Shown: one piece after another, positions 33,526-43,751 of the stretch | Layout of the letters: every line of letters starts with the position of its first letter | How positions within the stretch are numbered: position 1 is the first letter of the stretch | DNA from: Enterococcus phoeniculicola ATCC BAA-412 | GTDB taxonomy: Bacteria > Bacillota > Bacilli > Lactobacillales > Enterococcaceae | Assembly: GCF_000407505.1 (NCBI RefSeq) | Contig: NZ_ASWE01000001.1 | Location: forward strand, 1,113,324-1,177,323 | DNA length: 64,000 bases | Reading direction: 5' to 3' | Program-made: the position numbers and the translations under genes | Notes under the pieces: model-generated | Database searches by the model: none | Told to the model about the DNA's origin: nothing | Seen by the model: the letters and a program-made list of their open reading frames with translations, nothing else

Positions 33526-34842
33526 ATGAACGAGCTTTTAGGAAGGAGACTTCCTTATACAATCCATTTTGACAAGTTAACAGAAGATTTTTGTCTTTTC
33601 CCCGCTGTAATTGAGCACAATACAGTTATCCATTGTATGAGATGTAATACAAAAACAAAAAAAGAATTTGCAATGCTTCCTACTGGTGCTTTTTATTGTC
33701 CCTCTTGCATAGAAATGGGTCGGTTGGATACCCGTCTTCAGCTTATTCATCAAGCAGAGCCGCCAGTAAAAAAGAGACCGGTACGAATGGAATGGCACGG
33801 AAAGTTAACGTCTGCTCAAAAGGAAATTTCTGAAGATCTCTCTCAAAGCATAGAGAAAAAAAGACCACATTTGATTTGGGCTGTTACAGGAGCAGGAAAA
33901 ACAGAAATGCTGTTTGCTGGTATTCATAAAGCTTTACAAGAGGGGCAACGTGTAGCCCTGGTTTCTCCTCGTGTAGACGTCTGTTTAGAGCTTTATCCGC
34001 GCTTACAAGCAGTTTTTCCAGAAGAAAAGATTTCTTTGCTTTACGGAGAAAATCAGACTGCCTACAGCTATACATCGTTGGTTATTTGTACAACACATCA
34101 GCTGCTGCGGTTTTATCAAGCCTTTGACTTTTTAATAGTTGATGAAGTAGATTCTTTTCCCTTCCAGGGAGATCCAAAGTTACATTTTGCAGTTAGCCAG
34201 TCAATAAAAAAGAAGTCTTGCTTAACGTATTTAACAGCTACTCCTCCTCAAAAACTTTTAAAAGACATTCAAAAAACTTTCTTTATCAGCCAGCTACCTG
34301 CAAGATTTCATCGGCGAAAACTTCCTGAGCCTGAGCTCATTTGGTGGAATCAGTGGTACAAGCGTTGTCAAACAGGAAAGAAATTAAAAAAACTACTACT
34401 GGTGATTCATCAACTAATTGCTGATAATGATGTTTTACTTTTTTGCCCAAGTATCTCTTTGATGAAAAAGCTGTTTCTTCATCTGAAAAAAGAACGGCCA
34501 GATTTACTTATTGAGCGTGTTCATGCATCCGATAAACGAAGAAAAGAAAAAGTGGAGGAAATGCGAAATCACCAATTTCGACTTTTTTTGTGTACGACTA
34601 TCTTAGAACGAGGTGTTACTTTTGAACACGTATCCGTCATCGTATTAGGTGCAAATCATCCAGTATTTACAAAATCCACGCTTGTTCAAATCGCTGGACG
34701 TGTCGATCGAAAAGGAGACTATAATTTTGGAAAGGTTTATCTCATTTATGATGAACAGACCTCTGAAATGAAATTCGCTAGAAAAGAAATTAAGCAAAAT
34801 AACCAGCTAGCTATGAAAAGAGGACTAATTGATGAATTGTAG
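33526..34842 (+). CDS. comFA: Competence helicase ComFA
   Basis: DNA-uptake ATPase/helicase that helps pull single-stranded DNA through the competence channel. 438 residues. A four-Cys zinc site (CMRC near 38 and CPSC near 58) is followed by a DEAD/DEAH-type core: Walker A AVTGAGKTE near residue 119, Walker B IVDEVDSF (DEVD variant), TATPP motif, and LERGVTFEHV and QIAGRVDRKG in the second domain. Its only visible ribosome site lies in a terminator stem. No upstream competence promoter (CIN-box) is evident. Confidence 0.93.
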   Translation: MNELLGRRLPYTIHFDKLTEDFCLFPAVIEHNTVIHCMRCNTKTKKEFAMLPTGAFYCPSCIEMGRLDTRLQLIHQAEPPVKKRPVRMEWHGKLTSAQKEISEDLSQSIEKKRPHLIWAVTGAGKTEMLFAGIHKALQEGQRVALVSPRVDVCLELYPRLQAVFPEEKISLLYGENQTAYSYTSLVICTTHQLLRFYQAFDFLIVDEVDSFPFQGDPKLHFAVSQSIKKKSCLTYLTATPPQKLLKDIQKTFFISQLPARFHRRKLPEPELIWWNQWYKRCQTGKKLKKLLLVIHQLIADNDVLLFCPSISLMKKLFLHLKKERPDLLIERVHASDKRRKEKVEEMRNHQFRLFLCTTILERGVTFEHVSVIVLGANHPVFTKSTLVQIAGRVDRKGDYNFGKVYLIYDEQTSEMKFARKEIKQNNQLAMKRGLIDEL

Positions 34843-35512
34843 TTATTGCAAACAGCCGATAATCAGAAACTTAACCTTAGCAGAGCTTTTAGGTTTAACG
34901 CCCATACCTAAATTTGGTCTTTGCTCTGTCTGCTCAAACCTCTTCCAGAGGATAGATGCTTTCACCTCTTGTACAGGTTGTGGAAGGCCAAATCATAAAG
35001 GACTGTGTCAAGACTGTTCTTTTTGGCAATCAGCTTATCCAGAGTACAAGTTTAAAAATCACGCACTCTATGAATACGATACAAATTTCAAAGAATGGAT
35101 TTCCAGTTATAAATTTTCTGGTGATTATCAGTTAAGATACACATTCGCACACACACTAAAAAAAGCCTTGAAGCCCTTTAAACGATTCGTCATCTGTCCG
35201 TTGCCGCTCTCTTTTGTACGTATAGAAAAAAGAGGATTTAATCAAGTGGAGGGGATACTGGAAGCTGCAGAAATAACGTCAATACAGCTACTAAAAAGAA
35301 TAGAGCTTGCTCCGCAGTCAGATAAAAACCGGAAAGCTCGTCTGTTAATGCCGCAGCCGTATACTTTAGCTACAGAAAAAAAACAGATAACCAATCGCTC
35401 TATATTACTAGTTGATGATGTCTACACAACTGGCAGAACACTTTTTCATGCAGCTGAAATCCTCTTGTCTGCATCACCCAAAAGACTGGAAACCTTGACT
35501 CTTGCCCGATGA
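34832..35512 (+). CDS. comFC: Competence protein ComFC, phosphoribosyltransferase-like
   Basis: 226 residues. N-terminal zinc ribbons (CSYC, CSVC, CTGCGRP, CQDC) and a C-terminal PRTase domain with ILLVDDVYTTGRTL near residue 190. Needed for DNA uptake together with ComFA. The ATG at 34832 overlaps the comFA end by 11 bases. Reads as intact. Confidence 0.93.
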   Translation: MNCSYCKQPIIRNLTLAELLGLTPIPKFGLCSVCSNLFQRIDAFTSCTGCGRPNHKGLCQDCSFWQSAYPEYKFKNHALYEYDTNFKEWISSYKFSGDYQLRYTFAHTLKKALKPFKRFVICPLPLSFVRIEKRGFNQVEGILEAAEITSIQLLKRIELAPQSDKNRKARLLMPQPYTLATEKKQITNRSILLVDDVYTTGRTLFHAAEILLSASPKRLETLTLAR

Positions 35513-35555
35513 AAATAAAACGGTTTAATTTCTTTTAAAATGATAGCGATTTAGT

Positions 35556-35583
35556 TTGCAAATAGCTTGAAGTTCGATATAAT
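35556..35583 (+). promoter_or_regulatory. Promoter of hpf
   Basis: TTGCAA at 35556-35561, 16-bp spacer, TATAAT at 35578-35583. The leader holds a hairpin, AAAGAAGG (35592-35599) with CCTTCTTT (35619-35626), before the ribosome site AAAGGGG. Confidence 0.75.
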
Positions 35584-35655
35584 AAGAGTATAAAGAAGGT
35601 AGAAAGAGTGGTCCTTTTCCTTCTTTTCATGTGGTAGACGAAAGGGGTAATTTTT

Positions 35656-36210
35656 ATGTTTAGATATAATGTCCGTGGAGAAAATATCGAAGTGACAGAC
35701 GCTATTCGCGACTATGTAGAGAAGAAAGTCGGCAAGTTAGAACGCTACTTTAGCGAAGCACCTGAAGCAACAGCTCATGTAAATCTAAAAGTTTACACTG
35801 AAAAAACAGCTAAAGTTGAAGTGACTATTCCGCTTCCTTATCTTGTTTTACGCGCAGAAGAAACTTCACCAGATTTATACGCAAGTATTGATTTGGTTGT
35901 TGATAAACTAGAGCGCCAAATCCGCAAATTTAAAACAAAAATTAACCGTAAGTCTCGTGAAACTGCAGTCAATCCTGCAGCTGCAGCTACTTTCTTTAAC
36001 GAAAGTAACGGTGACGAAGAAAATGAGTCTGAATTAGATATCGTTCGTACAAAACGCTTATCACTAAAACCTATGGATAGTGAAGAAGCTGTACTTCAAA
36101 TGAATATGTTAGGTCATAACTTCTTCATTTTTGAAGATTCAGAAACAAATGGAACAAGTATTGTTTACCGTCGTAAAGATGGCAAATATGGATTGATTGA
36201 AACTGATTAA
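35656..36210 (+). CDS. hpf: Ribosome hibernation promoting factor, long form
   Basis: 184 residues: N-terminal S30AE domain (MFRYNVRGENIEVTDAIRDYVEKKVGKLERYF), a linker, and a C-terminal dimerisation domain (SLKPMDSEEAVLQMNMLGHNFFIFEDSETNGTSIVYRRKDGKYGLIE). Long HPF forms 100S ribosome dimers in stationary phase. It lies between comFC and secA, as in many Firmicutes. Confidence 0.96.
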   Translation: MFRYNVRGENIEVTDAIRDYVEKKVGKLERYFSEAPEATAHVNLKVYTEKTAKVEVTIPLPYLVLRAEETSPDLYASIDLVVDKLERQIRKFKTKINRKSRETAVNPAAAATFFNESNGDEENESELDIVRTKRLSLKPMDSEEAVLQMNMLGHNFFIFEDSETNGTSIVYRRKDGKYGLIETD

Positions 36211-36230
36211 TCATTACAAAACGAAAAGGG

Positions 36231-36270
36231 CTGAGTCGTAACTTTTGTTATGACTCAGTTTTTATTTTTA
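36231..36270 (+). terminator. Terminator of hpf
   Basis: CTGAGTCGTAAC at 36231-36242 pairs with GTTATGACTCAG at 36247-36258 (one G-U), followed by a T run. Confidence 0.9.
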
Positions 36271-36477
36271 ATATATGTTAATTTCTGTTGTTTTATTGAT
36301 AAAAAGCTATCTTTTTGATGAAAAAAAGTACATAATAAACTAGAATGTGTCAAAGTTCGTGTGTATTTCTCACTAAGTTATTTCATTTATACGCAAGAAA
36401 TGATAGAATATACGGGAGAATTTACACTTTGGTGTATTATAATAAAAGAAGTGAAATAAAAGGAGAAGAAAAAACGA

Positions 36478-39015
36478 ATGGCCAATCTTTTAAAAAAAAT
36501 AATTGAAAATGATAAAAAAGAAATCAAACGGCTAGAAGGAATTGCTAAGCAAATAGAGTCCCATGCCGATGAAATGGCTGCCTTAACTGATGAGCAGTTG
36601 ACAGCGAAAACAGAAGAATTCAAATCACGTTATCAAGGTGGAGAAACATTAGATAAACTATTACCTGAAGCTTTTGCAGTGGTTCGTGAAGCAGCAAAAC
36701 GTGTTCTTGGCTTATATCCATACCGTGTTCAATTAATGGGTGGGATTGTCTTACATGACGGAAATATTCCTGAAATGAGAACAGGTGAAGGAAAAACCTT
36801 AACAGCAACAATGCCTGTATACCTAAATGCATTAACTGGTGAGGGCGTACACGTAGTCACTGTAAACGAATATTTAGCAACTCGTGACTCAACAGAAATG
36901 GGCGAATTGTATAATTTCTTAGGGTTGTCTGTTGGTTTAAACATCAACTCAAAATCTTCAGAAGAAAAACGCGCAGCCTATAACTGTGATATTACGTATA
37001 GTACAAATAATGAACTAGGCTTTGATTACCTAAGAGACAATATGGTTGTTTATCGCAGCCAAATGGTACAACGCCCATTAAATTACGCAATCGTCGATGA
37101 AGTTGACTCTATCTTAATTGATGAAGCTAGAACGCCATTGATTATTTCTGGACAAGCAGAAAAATCTACAGCACTTTATACTCGTACAGATAATTTTGTA
37201 AAACGATTAAAAGAAGAAGAAGATTACAAAATCGATATTCAATCAAAAACAATCAGCTTAACTGAAGTTGGTATTGAAAAAGCAGAACAAACATTTAACT
37301 TAGAAAACCTGTATGATATTGAAAATACAGCATTAACTCACCATATGGACCAAGCATTACGCGCAAACTTTATCATGATTCGCGACATTGACTATGTGGT
37401 TCAAGAAGGAAAAGTTTTAATTGTTGACCAATTTACAGGTCGTATCATGGACGGACGTCGTTACTCTGATGGCTTACACCAAGCAATTGAAGCAAAAGAA
37501 GGCGTAGAAATCGAAGATGAAACAAAAACGATGGCTACCATCACTTTCCAGAACTATTTCCGTATGTACAAAAAACTTGCTGGGATGACTGGTACTGCTA
37601 AGACAGAAGAAGAAGAGTTTCGTGAAATCTACAACATTCAAGTGTTCCAAATTCCAACGAATAAGCCAATCATTCGTGATGACCGTGCAGATTTGCTGTA
37701 TCCAACATTACAAAGTAAATTCCATGCAGTTGTCCAAGATATTAAAGAACGTTATCGTAAAGGACAGCCAATCCTTGTAGGTACCGTAGCAGTTGAAACT
37801 TCTGAGCTGTTATCTGATATGTTAAATAAAGAAAAAGTACCTCATGAAGTATTGAATGCAAAAAATCACTTTAAAGAAGCGGAAATTATCATGAACGCAG
37901 GTCAAAAAGGGGCGGTAACTATCGCAACAAACATGGCTGGACGTGGAACAGATATTAAGCTCGGATTAGGTGTTGTTGAACTTGGCGGTTTAGCTGTTAT
38001 TGGTACGGAACGTCATGAATCTCGACGTATTGATAATCAGTTACGTGGGCGTGCAGGACGACAAGGGGATCCCGGTGTTTCTCAATTCTATCTTTCATTA
38101 GAAGATGATTTAATGAAACGTTTTGGTTCTGAACGTATCAAAGCTTTCTTAGACCGTATGAAGATTGATGAAGAAGATGCCGTTATCCAAAGTAAGATGC
38201 TCAGCAAACAAGTAGAATCTGCTCAAAAACGAGTAGAAGGAAATAACTATGATACACGTAAAAATGTCTTGCAGTACGATGACGTTATGCGCGAACAGCG
38301 TGAAGTTATCTACAAACAGCGTCTAGCGGTCATCATGGAAGAAAATGACTTAACAGAACCATTAATGAACATGGTTAAACGAACAATTGATCGCGTAGTT
38401 GATGCGCATACACAGCTTGAAAAAGAAAATTGGAATCTTGGAGGAATTGTTGACTTTGCTGCAAGTGCACTTGTCCATGAAGACTCTATTTCTGTCACAG
38501 ATTTAGAAAATAAATCGCCAGACGAAATTAAAGCCAACCTCTACGACCGTGCAAAAGAAGTCATGGAAGTAAAATCAGGTCATTTAAATGGCGCTGAACA
38601 ATTACTAGAATTCCAAAAAGTCGTTATCCTGCGTGTTGTTGATACAAAATGGACAGACCATATCGATGCAATGGACCAACTTCGTCAATCAGTTGGCTTG
38701 CGTGCTTATGGACAAAACAATCCTCTTGTAGAATATCAAACTGAAGGATATAAAATGTTTGAGGACATGATTGGTGCTATTGAATATGAAGTGACTCGTC
38801 TCTTCATGAAAGCAGAAATCCGTCAGAACGTTGAGCGTGAACAAGTCGCTCGTGGGGAAGCAAACTATCAAGAAGAGCCTGCCGATGCACAAGCACAAAG
38901 TAATACAAGCGACAAAAAGAAACCTGTTCAAGTGACAAAAGTAGGAAGAAATGATCCATGTCCTTGTGGAAGTGGAAAAAAATTCAAAAATTGTCATGGA
39001 AAAAATGCTGAATAG
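36478..39015 (+). CDS. secA: Protein translocase ATPase SecA
   Basis: Motor that drives unfolded preproteins through SecYEG. 845 residues. Walker [11 protein letters not shown] near residue 100, [43 protein letters not shown]. The C-terminus has the zinc motif [23 protein letters not shown] precedes the ATG. The gene is followed by its own terminator and then prfB. Confidence 0.97.
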   Translation: MANLLKKIIENDKKEIKRLEGIAKQIESHADEMAALTDEQLTAKTEEFKSRYQGGETLDKLLPEAFAVVREAAKRVLGLYPYRVQLMGGIVLHDGNIPEMRTGEGKTLTATMPVYLNALTGEGVHVVTVNEYLATRDSTEMGELYNFLGLSVGLNINSKSSEEKRAAYNCDITYSTNNELGFDYLRDNMVVYRSQMVQRPLNYAIVDEVDSILIDEARTPLIISGQAEKSTALYTRTDNFVKRLKEEEDYKIDIQSKTISLTEVGIEKAEQTFNLENLYDIENTALTHHMDQALRANFIMIRDIDYVVQEGKVLIVDQFTGRIMDGRRYSDGLHQAIEAKEGVEIEDETKTMATITFQNYFRMYKKLAGMTGTAKTEEEEFREIYNIQVFQIPTNKPIIRDDRADLLYPTLQSKFHAVVQDIKERYRKGQPILVGTVAVETSELLSDMLNKEKVPHEVLNAKNHFKEAEIIMNAGQKGAVTIATNMAGRGTDIKLGLGVVELGGLAVIGTERHESRRIDNQLRGRAGRQGDPGVSQFYLSLEDDLMKRFGSERIKAFLDRMKIDEEDAVIQSKMLSKQVESAQKRVEGNNYDTRKNVLQYDDVMREQREVIYKQRLAVIMEENDLTEPLMNMVKRTIDRVVDAHTQLEKENWNLGGIVDFAASALVHEDSISVTDLENKSPDEIKANLYDRAKEVMEVKSGHLNGAEQLLEFQKVVILRVVDTKWTDHIDAMDQLRQSVGLRAYGQNNPLVEYQTEGYKMFEDMIGAIEYEVTRLFMKAEIRQNVEREQVARGEANYQEEPADAQAQSNTSDKKKPVQVTKVGRNDPCPCGSGKKFKNCHGKNAE

Positions 39016-39046
39016 TTTCCTATCTCAGTCAACACGAACCTACTCG

Positions 39047-39085
39047 CTGAGGCAAAATTCTTTTGAGTTTTGCCTCAGTTTCTTT
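39047..39085 (+). terminator. Terminator of secA
   Basis: CTGAGGCAAAA at 39047-39057 pairs with TTTTGCCTCAG at 39068-39078, followed by TTTCTTT. Confidence 0.85.
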
Positions 39086-39208
39086 GCTAGCTTAATGGTA
39101 AAGAAATTTTTCAAGTGGATAGATTGGTTGCCAAGCAATAAAGTGAAGAAAATAATTAGTCAGCCGCTCAAAACAACCTGGGTGGCAAAAAAGAAAGAAG
39201 GAATAGAA

Positions 39209-40325
39209 ATGGAAATTGCTGAAATTCGTAATTTACTTGAGTCTATGGAACAAAAAATCACAAGCTTTAGGAGGTCTCTTTGACTTAGATCAGCTAGAAG
39301 AAGATATTGCAGAAGCTGAACATCAAATGGCTGAACCAGGTTTTTGGGATAATAGCGCGCAAGCCCAGAAAATAATTAATGAAAACAATGCAAACAAAGA
39401 AACCTTTGATCAATTTAATAAGCTCTCAGAAGAATGGGAAGAATTGTCGGTTATGGCAGAGATGCAACAAGAAGAGTTTGATCCTGATTTGCAAAAAGAG
39501 CTGGAACTTCGAATTAGCGAATTAGACGAGAAATTGTCAACTTATGAGTTAGCCATGCTTTTAGATGAACCTTATGACCGAAACAATGCTATTTTAGAGC
39601 TTCATCCAGGTGCTGGCGGAACAGAATCACAGGATTGGGGAAGCATGCTTCTTCGCATGTATACACGTTGGGCAGAACAGCACGGATATCAAGTTGAGAC
39701 TCTTGATTATCAAGCAGGTGATGAAGCGGGAATAAAAAGTGTTACCTTGCTTATAAAAGGACACAATGCTTATGGCTATCTAAAATCAGAGAAGGGTGTA
39801 CACAGACTCGTACGCATCTCTCCATTTGACTCCGCAAATCGTCGACATACTTCCTTTTGTTCTGTAGACGTGATGCCTGAATTAGATGACACGATTGAAA
39901 TAGAGATAAATTCTGATGATTTAAAAATTGACACGTATCGTGCAAGTGGTGCTGGAGGACAGCATATTAATAAAACAGAATCAGCTGTACGTATCACACA
40001 TATTCCCACAGGAACTGTGGTTGCAAGCCAAGCCCAACGTTCTCAGTTAAAAAATAGAGAACAGGCTATGGGAATGCTTAAAGCAAAACTTTATCAACTC
40101 GAAATTGAACGAAAAGAGCAAGAAGCAGCTGCTTTAAAAGGGGAGCAAATGGAAATCGGCTGGGGGTCACAAATTCGCTCCTATGTTTTCCATCCATATT
40201 CTATGGTCAAAGATCATCGAACGGACTATGAAACTGGGAATGTTCAAGCAGTAATGGATGGAGATTTAGATCATTTTATCGATGCCTATCTTAAAATGCG
40301 TTTAAATAAGAATGATATACGTTAG
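39209..40325 (+). CDS. prfB: Peptide chain release factor 2, with programmed +1 frameshift
   Basis: Recognises UGA and UAA stop codons. The first 24 codons (39209-39280, [12 protein letters not shown]...) end at TGA (39281-39283); translation continues in the +1 frame from GAC at 39282, giving about 371 residues. The shift signal is textbook: AGGAGG at 39269-39274, three bases, then CTT TGA C. The GGQ motif is in [15 protein letters not shown] (around 39955). Low RF2 leads to pausing at TGA and frameshifting, an autoregulatory loop. It is not a broken gene. Confidence 0.96.
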
Positions 40326-40382
40326 AATTTACTGAAATGAAATATAATTGTAAACTGTTGAAAGATAGTTGCAATGTTTACG

Positions 40383-40391
40383 TGTTATAAT
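40383..40391 (+). promoter_or_regulatory. Extended -10 promoter of ftsEX
   Basis: TGTTATAAT at 40383-40391, TG one base before a perfect TATAAT; 38 bases before ftsE. The -35 is weak. Confidence 0.55.
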
Positions 40392-40429
40392 TACTTACGA
40401 TTGAATTAAATAGATATGGAGAGATAGCC

Positions 40430-41116
40430 ATGATTGAAATGAAGGATGTAATGAAAAAGTACCCGAATGGGACAACTGCCATCCGAAATATCTCGGTCAA
40501 TATTGATCAAGGTGAATTTGTATACGTCGTGGGCCCTTCTGGTGCCGGAAAATCAACGTTTATCAAATTAATGTATCGTGAAGAAAAAGCAACAAAAGGA
40601 GTCTTAAATGTTGCTGGACACGATTTGCTAAACATAAAAAATCGCGAAGTCCCTTATCTGCGCCGCGATATCGGAATTGTCTTTCAGGATTATAAATTAT
40701 TACCTAAAAAGACAGTTTACGAAAATGTTGCTTATGCTATGCAAGTGGTAGGAAGAAAACCTAGAGAAATTAAAAAACGTGTAATGGAAGTATTAGATCT
40801 TGTTGGTTTAAAACACAAAGTTCGCGTATTTCCAAGCGAATTATCTGGGGGAGAACAACAACGTGTTTCGATTGCACGATCAATCGTAAACACACCTAAA
40901 GTTCTCATTGCAGATGAGCCTACAGGAAATCTTGATCCTGATAATTCTTGGGAAATTATGAAATTATTGGATCGAATTAATGGCCAAGGAACCACCGTTG
41001 TCATGGCGACGCATAACAGTAACATCGTAAATACGATTCGTCACCGCGTGATTGCTATTGAAAATGGTCGAATTATTCGAGATCAAGCGGAAGGGGAATA
41101 CGGATACGATGATTAG
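40430..41116 (+). CDS. ftsE: Cell division ATP-binding protein FtsE
   Basis: ABC ATPase that with FtsX activates peptidoglycan hydrolases at the septum. 228 residues. Walker A GPSGAGKSTFI, signature LSGGEQQRVSIAR, Walker B VLIADEPTGNLDP, switch His in MATHNSNIV. It overlaps ftsX by 8 bases. Confidence 0.96.
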   Translation: MIEMKDVMKKYPNGTTAIRNISVNIDQGEFVYVVGPSGAGKSTFIKLMYREEKATKGVLNVAGHDLLNIKNREVPYLRRDIGIVFQDYKLLPKKTVYENVAYAMQVVGRKPREIKKRVMEVLDLVGLKHKVRVFPSELSGGEQQRVSIARSIVNTPKVLIADEPTGNLDPDNSWEIMKLLDRINGQGTTVVMATHNSNIVNTIRHRVIAIENGRIIRDQAEGEYGYDD

Positions 41117-41993
41117 AACTTTTTTCCGCCATTTATTAGAGAGTATTAAAAGTTTAAAACGTAACGGTTGGATGACTGTGGCTTCCGTCAGTGCGGTAAC
41201 CATCACATTGACATTAGTAGGAATCTTCTTAGCAGTTATCATGAATGCGACAAAGTTAGCAACTGATATTGAAAATAACGTAAATGTTTCTGTTTTTATT
41301 GACGTAGGAACAAAACAGGATGAAATTGATCAGCTTGAAGCAAAGCTTGTCAAATTGAAAAACGTTGAAAGTGTCAAATTTTCTAGTAAAGACGCTGAAT
41401 TGAAAAAAATTCAAAGTGCTATGGGAGATGCATGGAACCTTTTTGAAGGAGACAGTAACCCGCTTTATGATACTTTTGTATTAAGCACGACAGATCCTTC
41501 TTATACGAAATCTGTTTCTGCAGAAGCTGCAAAGTTACCGACAGTTTTTAAAGCAGATTACGGTGGCGATTCATCAGATAAAATTATGAAAATTGCTAAC
41601 GCTGTGAGAACCTGGGGATTAGGAGCTGCGGCATTACTTATCTTTGTTGCTATGTTCTTAATTTCTAACACTATTCGTATCACGATTCTTTCACGTAAAC
41701 GTGAAATTCAAATTATGCGTTTAGTAGGAGCCAAAAACGGCTATATTCGTTGGCCATTCTTCTTGGAAGGTGGATGGATTGGACTAATCGGGGCAATCGT
41801 TCCCATCTTGATTTTAACATTTGGTTATCAAGCTGTTTATGGATTGACAAATCCGATGCTCCTGCGTTCTAATTATTCATTATTAAAACCAGAAGATTTT
41901 ATCTGGCAAATTGATTTGCTTCTTGTTGGAATTGGTGTAATTATCGGTTCATTGGGGTCTGTAATTTCAATGCGTAGATTCCTCAAAGTTTAA
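41109..41993 (+). CDS. ftsX: Cell division protein FtsX
   Basis: 294-residue permease-like partner of FtsE with four membrane segments and an extracellular loop (about 55-165) that contacts a hydrolase such as PcsB/CwlO. The N-terminus RTFFRHLLESIKSLKRNGWMTVASVSAVTITL is typical. The ATG at 41109 is set by overlap with ftsE. Confidence 0.95.
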   Translation: MIRTFFRHLLESIKSLKRNGWMTVASVSAVTITLTLVGIFLAVIMNATKLATDIENNVNVSVFIDVGTKQDEIDQLEAKLVKLKNVESVKFSSKDAELKKIQSAMGDAWNLFEGDSNPLYDTFVLSTTDPSYTKSVSAEAAKLPTVFKADYGGDSSDKIMKIANAVRTWGLGAAALLIFVAMFLISNTIRITILSRKREIQIMRLVGAKNGYIRWPFFLEGGWIGLIGAIVPILILTFGYQAVYGLTNPMLLRSNYSLLKPEDFIWQIDLLLVGIGVIIGSLGSVISMRRFLKV

Positions 41994-42005
41994 CAAAGTA
42001 TTTAA

Positions 42006-42107
42006 TAAAGAGTCAGGGACAGATGCGTTCCCTCTGTATCCGATTTTTATTAAAATTTTAAGAGGGTGGAGTATAACTTAATTAGTTATATCTCACCCTC
42101 TTTTTTT
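42006..42107 (+). repeat. Composite intergenic repeat, degenerate copy, acting as ftsX terminator
   Basis: A remnant of the hairpin module (AGTCAGGGACAGA, 42011-42023) is followed by the palindrome module (42061-42078 with 42084-42101; arm AGAGGGTGGAGTATAACT) and seven T. The T run makes the palindrome a good intrinsic terminator for ftsEX. Confidence 0.65.
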
Positions 42108-42168
42108 CTTTACTTCTAATTTCAACTTCGTTATGCTTGAAAAGGAGTATATTAAGGGGGTTGGGTTT

Positions 42169-43617
42169 GTGCAGTTTATTATGAGTAATGTTACTACCAT
42201 TTTGATTATCGCAAATATCTTGCTTTCATTGGTCATTGTCTTTCGCGAACGAAGACAGACGGCTCAAACTTGGGCGTGGTTGATGGTATTGATGTTTATT
42301 CCCGTTTTAGGATTTATTCTTTATATTTTCTTTGGACGTGGAATTTCAAAAGATAAAATATTCGATTTGAAAATGCAAGCCAAGCTAGGAATGAATATTG
42401 AAATTGAGCAAGAAAGAGCAGCATTAATGCGTGGTCTATACCCGCATCCACCAACAGGAGAGGCGGATCCAAAGCAATTAATTTATATGCTAACTGTTTT
42501 TGAAAGCTCTTTATATACAACAAAAAATCGTCTAAAGCTTTATACAGATGGTCGCGAAAAGTTCAATGCACTTATAAAGGATATTCATCATGCACAAGAT
42601 CATATTCATTTACAATATTACATTTATCGTAGTGATAGTTTAGGTATTGAAGTTCGAGATGCACTCATAGATGCCGCAAAGCGCGGGGTAAAAGTTCGCG
42701 TCCTTCTAGACGCATGGGGCTCTACTCAGGTATCACTAAGCTTTTTTGATGAGTTAAAAAAATTAGGTGGAGAGGTCGCATTCTTTTTCCCACTGTTTGT
42801 CCCATATCTAAACCCGCGAATTAACTATCGTAATCACAGAAAGATTGTGGTTATTGACGGAGAAATAGGCTATACCGGCGGATTCAACGTAGGAAATGAA
42901 TACCTTGGTCTCGTTGAACGATTTGGCTATTGGCGAGATAATCATTTACGTATCCATGGAGAGGCGGTGTATGCCCTACAAAACAGATTTCTTATGGATT
43001 GGAATTCACAGCATACAAAAGAAGTCAGCTATGCCAAAAATTATTTTCCAACAATCGTTTCAGATGGTGACAAAGCGATGCAAATTGTTACTAGTGGTCC
43101 GGATTCAGAACATGAGCAAATTAAAATGACCTATTTAAAAATGATTTCAACAGCAAAAAAAGAAATTTTAATTCAAACACCGTATTATATTCCAGATGAA
43201 TCAATTCATGAAGCATTAAAACTCGCATTATTGTCTGGTGTAAAGGTACACATTCAAATTCCTAATAAGCCTGATCACATGCTAGTTTATTGGGCGACGT
43301 ATTCTTTTGCCGCGGAGCTACTTGATTATGGTGCTATTATCGAAACTTATGAAAATGGATTTATTCATGCAAAGACAATGATTATAGACGGAGGAATCGT
43401 TTCTGTTGGCTCAGCCAATATTGACGTTCGATCCTTCCGATTAGATTTTGAGGTAAATGCACTTATCTATGATGAACAACTCGCTGAAGAGATTCGCAAA
43501 GAATTTTACAATGATTCAAAGGTTTCTGCTTTACTAACTATAGAACGGTATGAGCATCGAGGTGTCATTATTAAATTTAAAGAAGGCATGGCACGTTTAA
43601 TTTCGCCACTGCTCTAA
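42169..43617 (+). CDS. cls: Cardiolipin synthase
   Basis: Condenses two phosphatidylglycerol molecules into cardiolipin at the membrane. About 482 residues: two N-terminal membrane helices, then two phospholipase D domains with HRKIVVIDGEIGYTGG and HAKTMIIDGGIVSVGSANID (HKD motifs). The GTG at 42169 is preferred because AAGGGGG at 42154-42160 precedes it; ATG at 42181 is also possible. Enterococcal Cls variants are linked to daptomycin resistance, which fits the nearby liaXYZ. Confidence 0.93.
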   Translation: MQFIMSNVTTILIIANILLSLVIVFRERRQTAQTWAWLMVLMFIPVLGFILYIFFGRGISKDKIFDLKMQAKLGMNIEIEQERAALMRGLYPHPPTGEADPKQLIYMLTVFESSLYTTKNRLKLYTDGREKFNALIKDIHHAQDHIHLQYYIYRSDSLGIEVRDALIDAAKRGVKVRVLLDAWGSTQVSLSFFDELKKLGGEVAFFFPLFVPYLNPRINYRNHRKIVVIDGEIGYTGGFNVGNEYLGLVERFGYWRDNHLRIHGEAVYALQNRFLMDWNSQHTKEVSYAKNYFPTIVSDGDKAMQIVTSGPDSEHEQIKMTYLKMISTAKKEILIQTPYYIPDESIHEALKLALLSGVKVHIQIPNKPDHMLVYWATYSFAAELLDYGAIIETYENGFIHAKTMIIDGGIVSVGSANIDVRSFRLDFEVNALIYDEQLAEEIRKEFYNDSKVSALLTIERYEHRGVIIKFKEGMARLISPLL

Positions 43618-43636
43618 TAACTAGATAAAAAGAAAT

Positions 43637-43672
43637 CCCAGTCTTCTTCGCAGAGGACTGGGTTATTTATTA
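43637..43672 (+). terminator. Terminator of cls
   Basis: CCCAGTCTTCT at 43637-43647 pairs with AGAGGACTGGG at 43652-43662 (one G-U, loop TCGC), followed by TTATTTATT. Confidence 0.85.
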
Positions 43673-43751
43673 TAGAACGTAAATGTTTATTTATTTTTTT
43701 CTTTATGCAAAAAAATAAATAAAGCATTTCTGTAGATTATTATCTTATAAG

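Noticed and set aside
39281-39283. In-frame TGA early in prfB as a sign of a pseudogene
   Set aside because: The surrounding AGGAGG-TCT-CTT-TGA-C is the standard programmed frameshift signal of RF2.
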